From contig CANTUZ010000004.1 of NCBI GenBank assembly GCA_947846985.1, forward strand, positions 51,065,672-51,129,671: DNA of 64,000 bases. Reading direction: 5' to 3'. Numbering within the stretch: the first letter of the stretch is position 1; each line of letters starts with the position of its first letter. This stretch comes from Fratercula arctica (Eukaryota; Chordata; Aves; Charadriiformes; Alcidae). The notes beneath the pieces are model-generated. The model did no database searches. It saw only the letters and a program-made list of their open reading frames with translations, and was not told the origin of the DNA. Of the stretch, positions 63,478 through 64,000 are shown in pieces. Position numbers and translations under genes: made by a program.

Positions 63478-64000
63478 GTAAGTATGAAAATACAATATGC
63501 TATTAAATTTTTCCATTGTGTATTAGTTAACTTGTTGACAGACATATGTTGATATGAATCTGAGAATTCTGTTTCTCTTCCCTGCACCATCCCTCACAGT
63601 ACTGTGCTTTTTTGCCTCTATTAATTGTTTAAAAATTTTGCAATCAGTTTACCTTCTGAAATAGTTCAGAAAGAAATAGTAGATAAACTAAATTTAAAAA
63701 AAAAACAACCAACCAAACAAAAAACCAACCACCAACATTTTGAGTTCATTTGTTTTCAGGTCTATTTTAAAGACTTAAAAGCCTTTGATTGCAGTGAACA
63801 AGAAGCCTTAATATCAGAACCTCAGTGAACTGCAAAAACAGTTTTGGGCTTCTGTAGAAAAGGAAATGTGTTTCATTTTATATTAAGATCAGCTTTAGTA
63901 AGGGATGTGGAAGTAGTTATGGTGGTGAGTCAGATAAAATATTTTTGTCCATTGGATCGTTTAGCAGCTCTGAAGAACAAGTAATAAACTCTGTAAGACT
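63478..64000 (+). other. SH3BP2: SH3BP2 intron 8, start
   Basis: Intron beginning GTAAGTATG and running out of the window. A simple A/C-rich stretch (AACC/AAAC units) lies at about 63698-63740. I looked for the next exon, expected to begin with a base completing CAG and then encode the tankyrase-binding segment, and did not find it. Confidence 0.85.

Noticed and set aside
63645..63720. Acceptor-like GCAATCAG near 63647 with an open frame
   Set aside because: There is no pyrimidine tract or consensus donor, and no similarity to 3BP2 downstream of exon 8.
63625..63828. Possible next SH3BP2 exon (acceptor-like TTTGTTTTCAG near 63760)
   Set aside because: Continuing the split codon from exon 8 gives CAG TCT ATT TTA AAG ACT TAA, an immediate stop, and the sequence does not resemble the tankyrase-binding segment.

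Overview
The window is vertebrate nuclear DNA, almost certainly from a bird. It is AT-rich and intron-dominated, has one CpG island, and its recognisable repeats are nearly all CR1 LINEs, including short 3'-end copies of the kind typical of birds. I cannot determine the species. No bacterial or viral gene set, operon, CRISPR array or RNA gene was recognised.

The only protein-coding gene I can support is the 5' two-thirds of SH3BP2 (3BP2, the SH3-domain-binding adaptor of haematopoietic cells and osteoclasts), on the + strand. A CpG-island promoter lies at about 28.2-29.1 kb, with a probable noncoding first exon ending at 28660. A 26.6-kb first intron follows. Seven coding exons then lie at 55261-55400, 56481-56583, 58979-59096, 59717-59787, 60185-60273, 62237-62302 and 62889-63477. 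All have canonical GT/AG borders, and the reading phase is continuous through 390 codons plus 2 nt. They encode the complete PH domain, the acidic tyrosine segment (Tyr174, Tyr183), the SH3-binding proline motif and most of the proline-rich linker. The tankyrase-binding segment and the C-terminal SH2 domain must lie beyond base 64000.

Layout: 1-28.19 kb is gene-free as far as I can see. It holds a degenerate CR1 with reverse-transcriptase remnants (4.28-5.83 kb, +), two old CR1-like LINE relics on the minus strand (15.8-16.7 and 20.4-21.9 kb), a small CR1 tip (11.3 kb), a probable MIR relic (3.5 kb), and a CR1 3' end (27.73-28.19 kb, +) that abuts the CpG island. Intron 1 holds two more CR1 3' ends (32.66 kb minus, 42.9 kb plus), a C-run/T-run/G-run foldback (53.93 kb) and one candidate untranslated exon (44.73 kb). 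Intron 3 holds a minus-strand CR1 (57.79 kb) and a palindromic AP-1 site (56.95 kb).

The most interesting structural observation is that the intron-1 CR1 at 42.9 kb and the intron-3 CR1 at 57.8 kb are similar and inverted. They bracket exons 2 and 3, whose summed length (243 nt) would give a circular RNA with no in-frame stop. This is a testable inference, not a demonstrated system. Otherwise the window looks like an ordinary avian gene locus.
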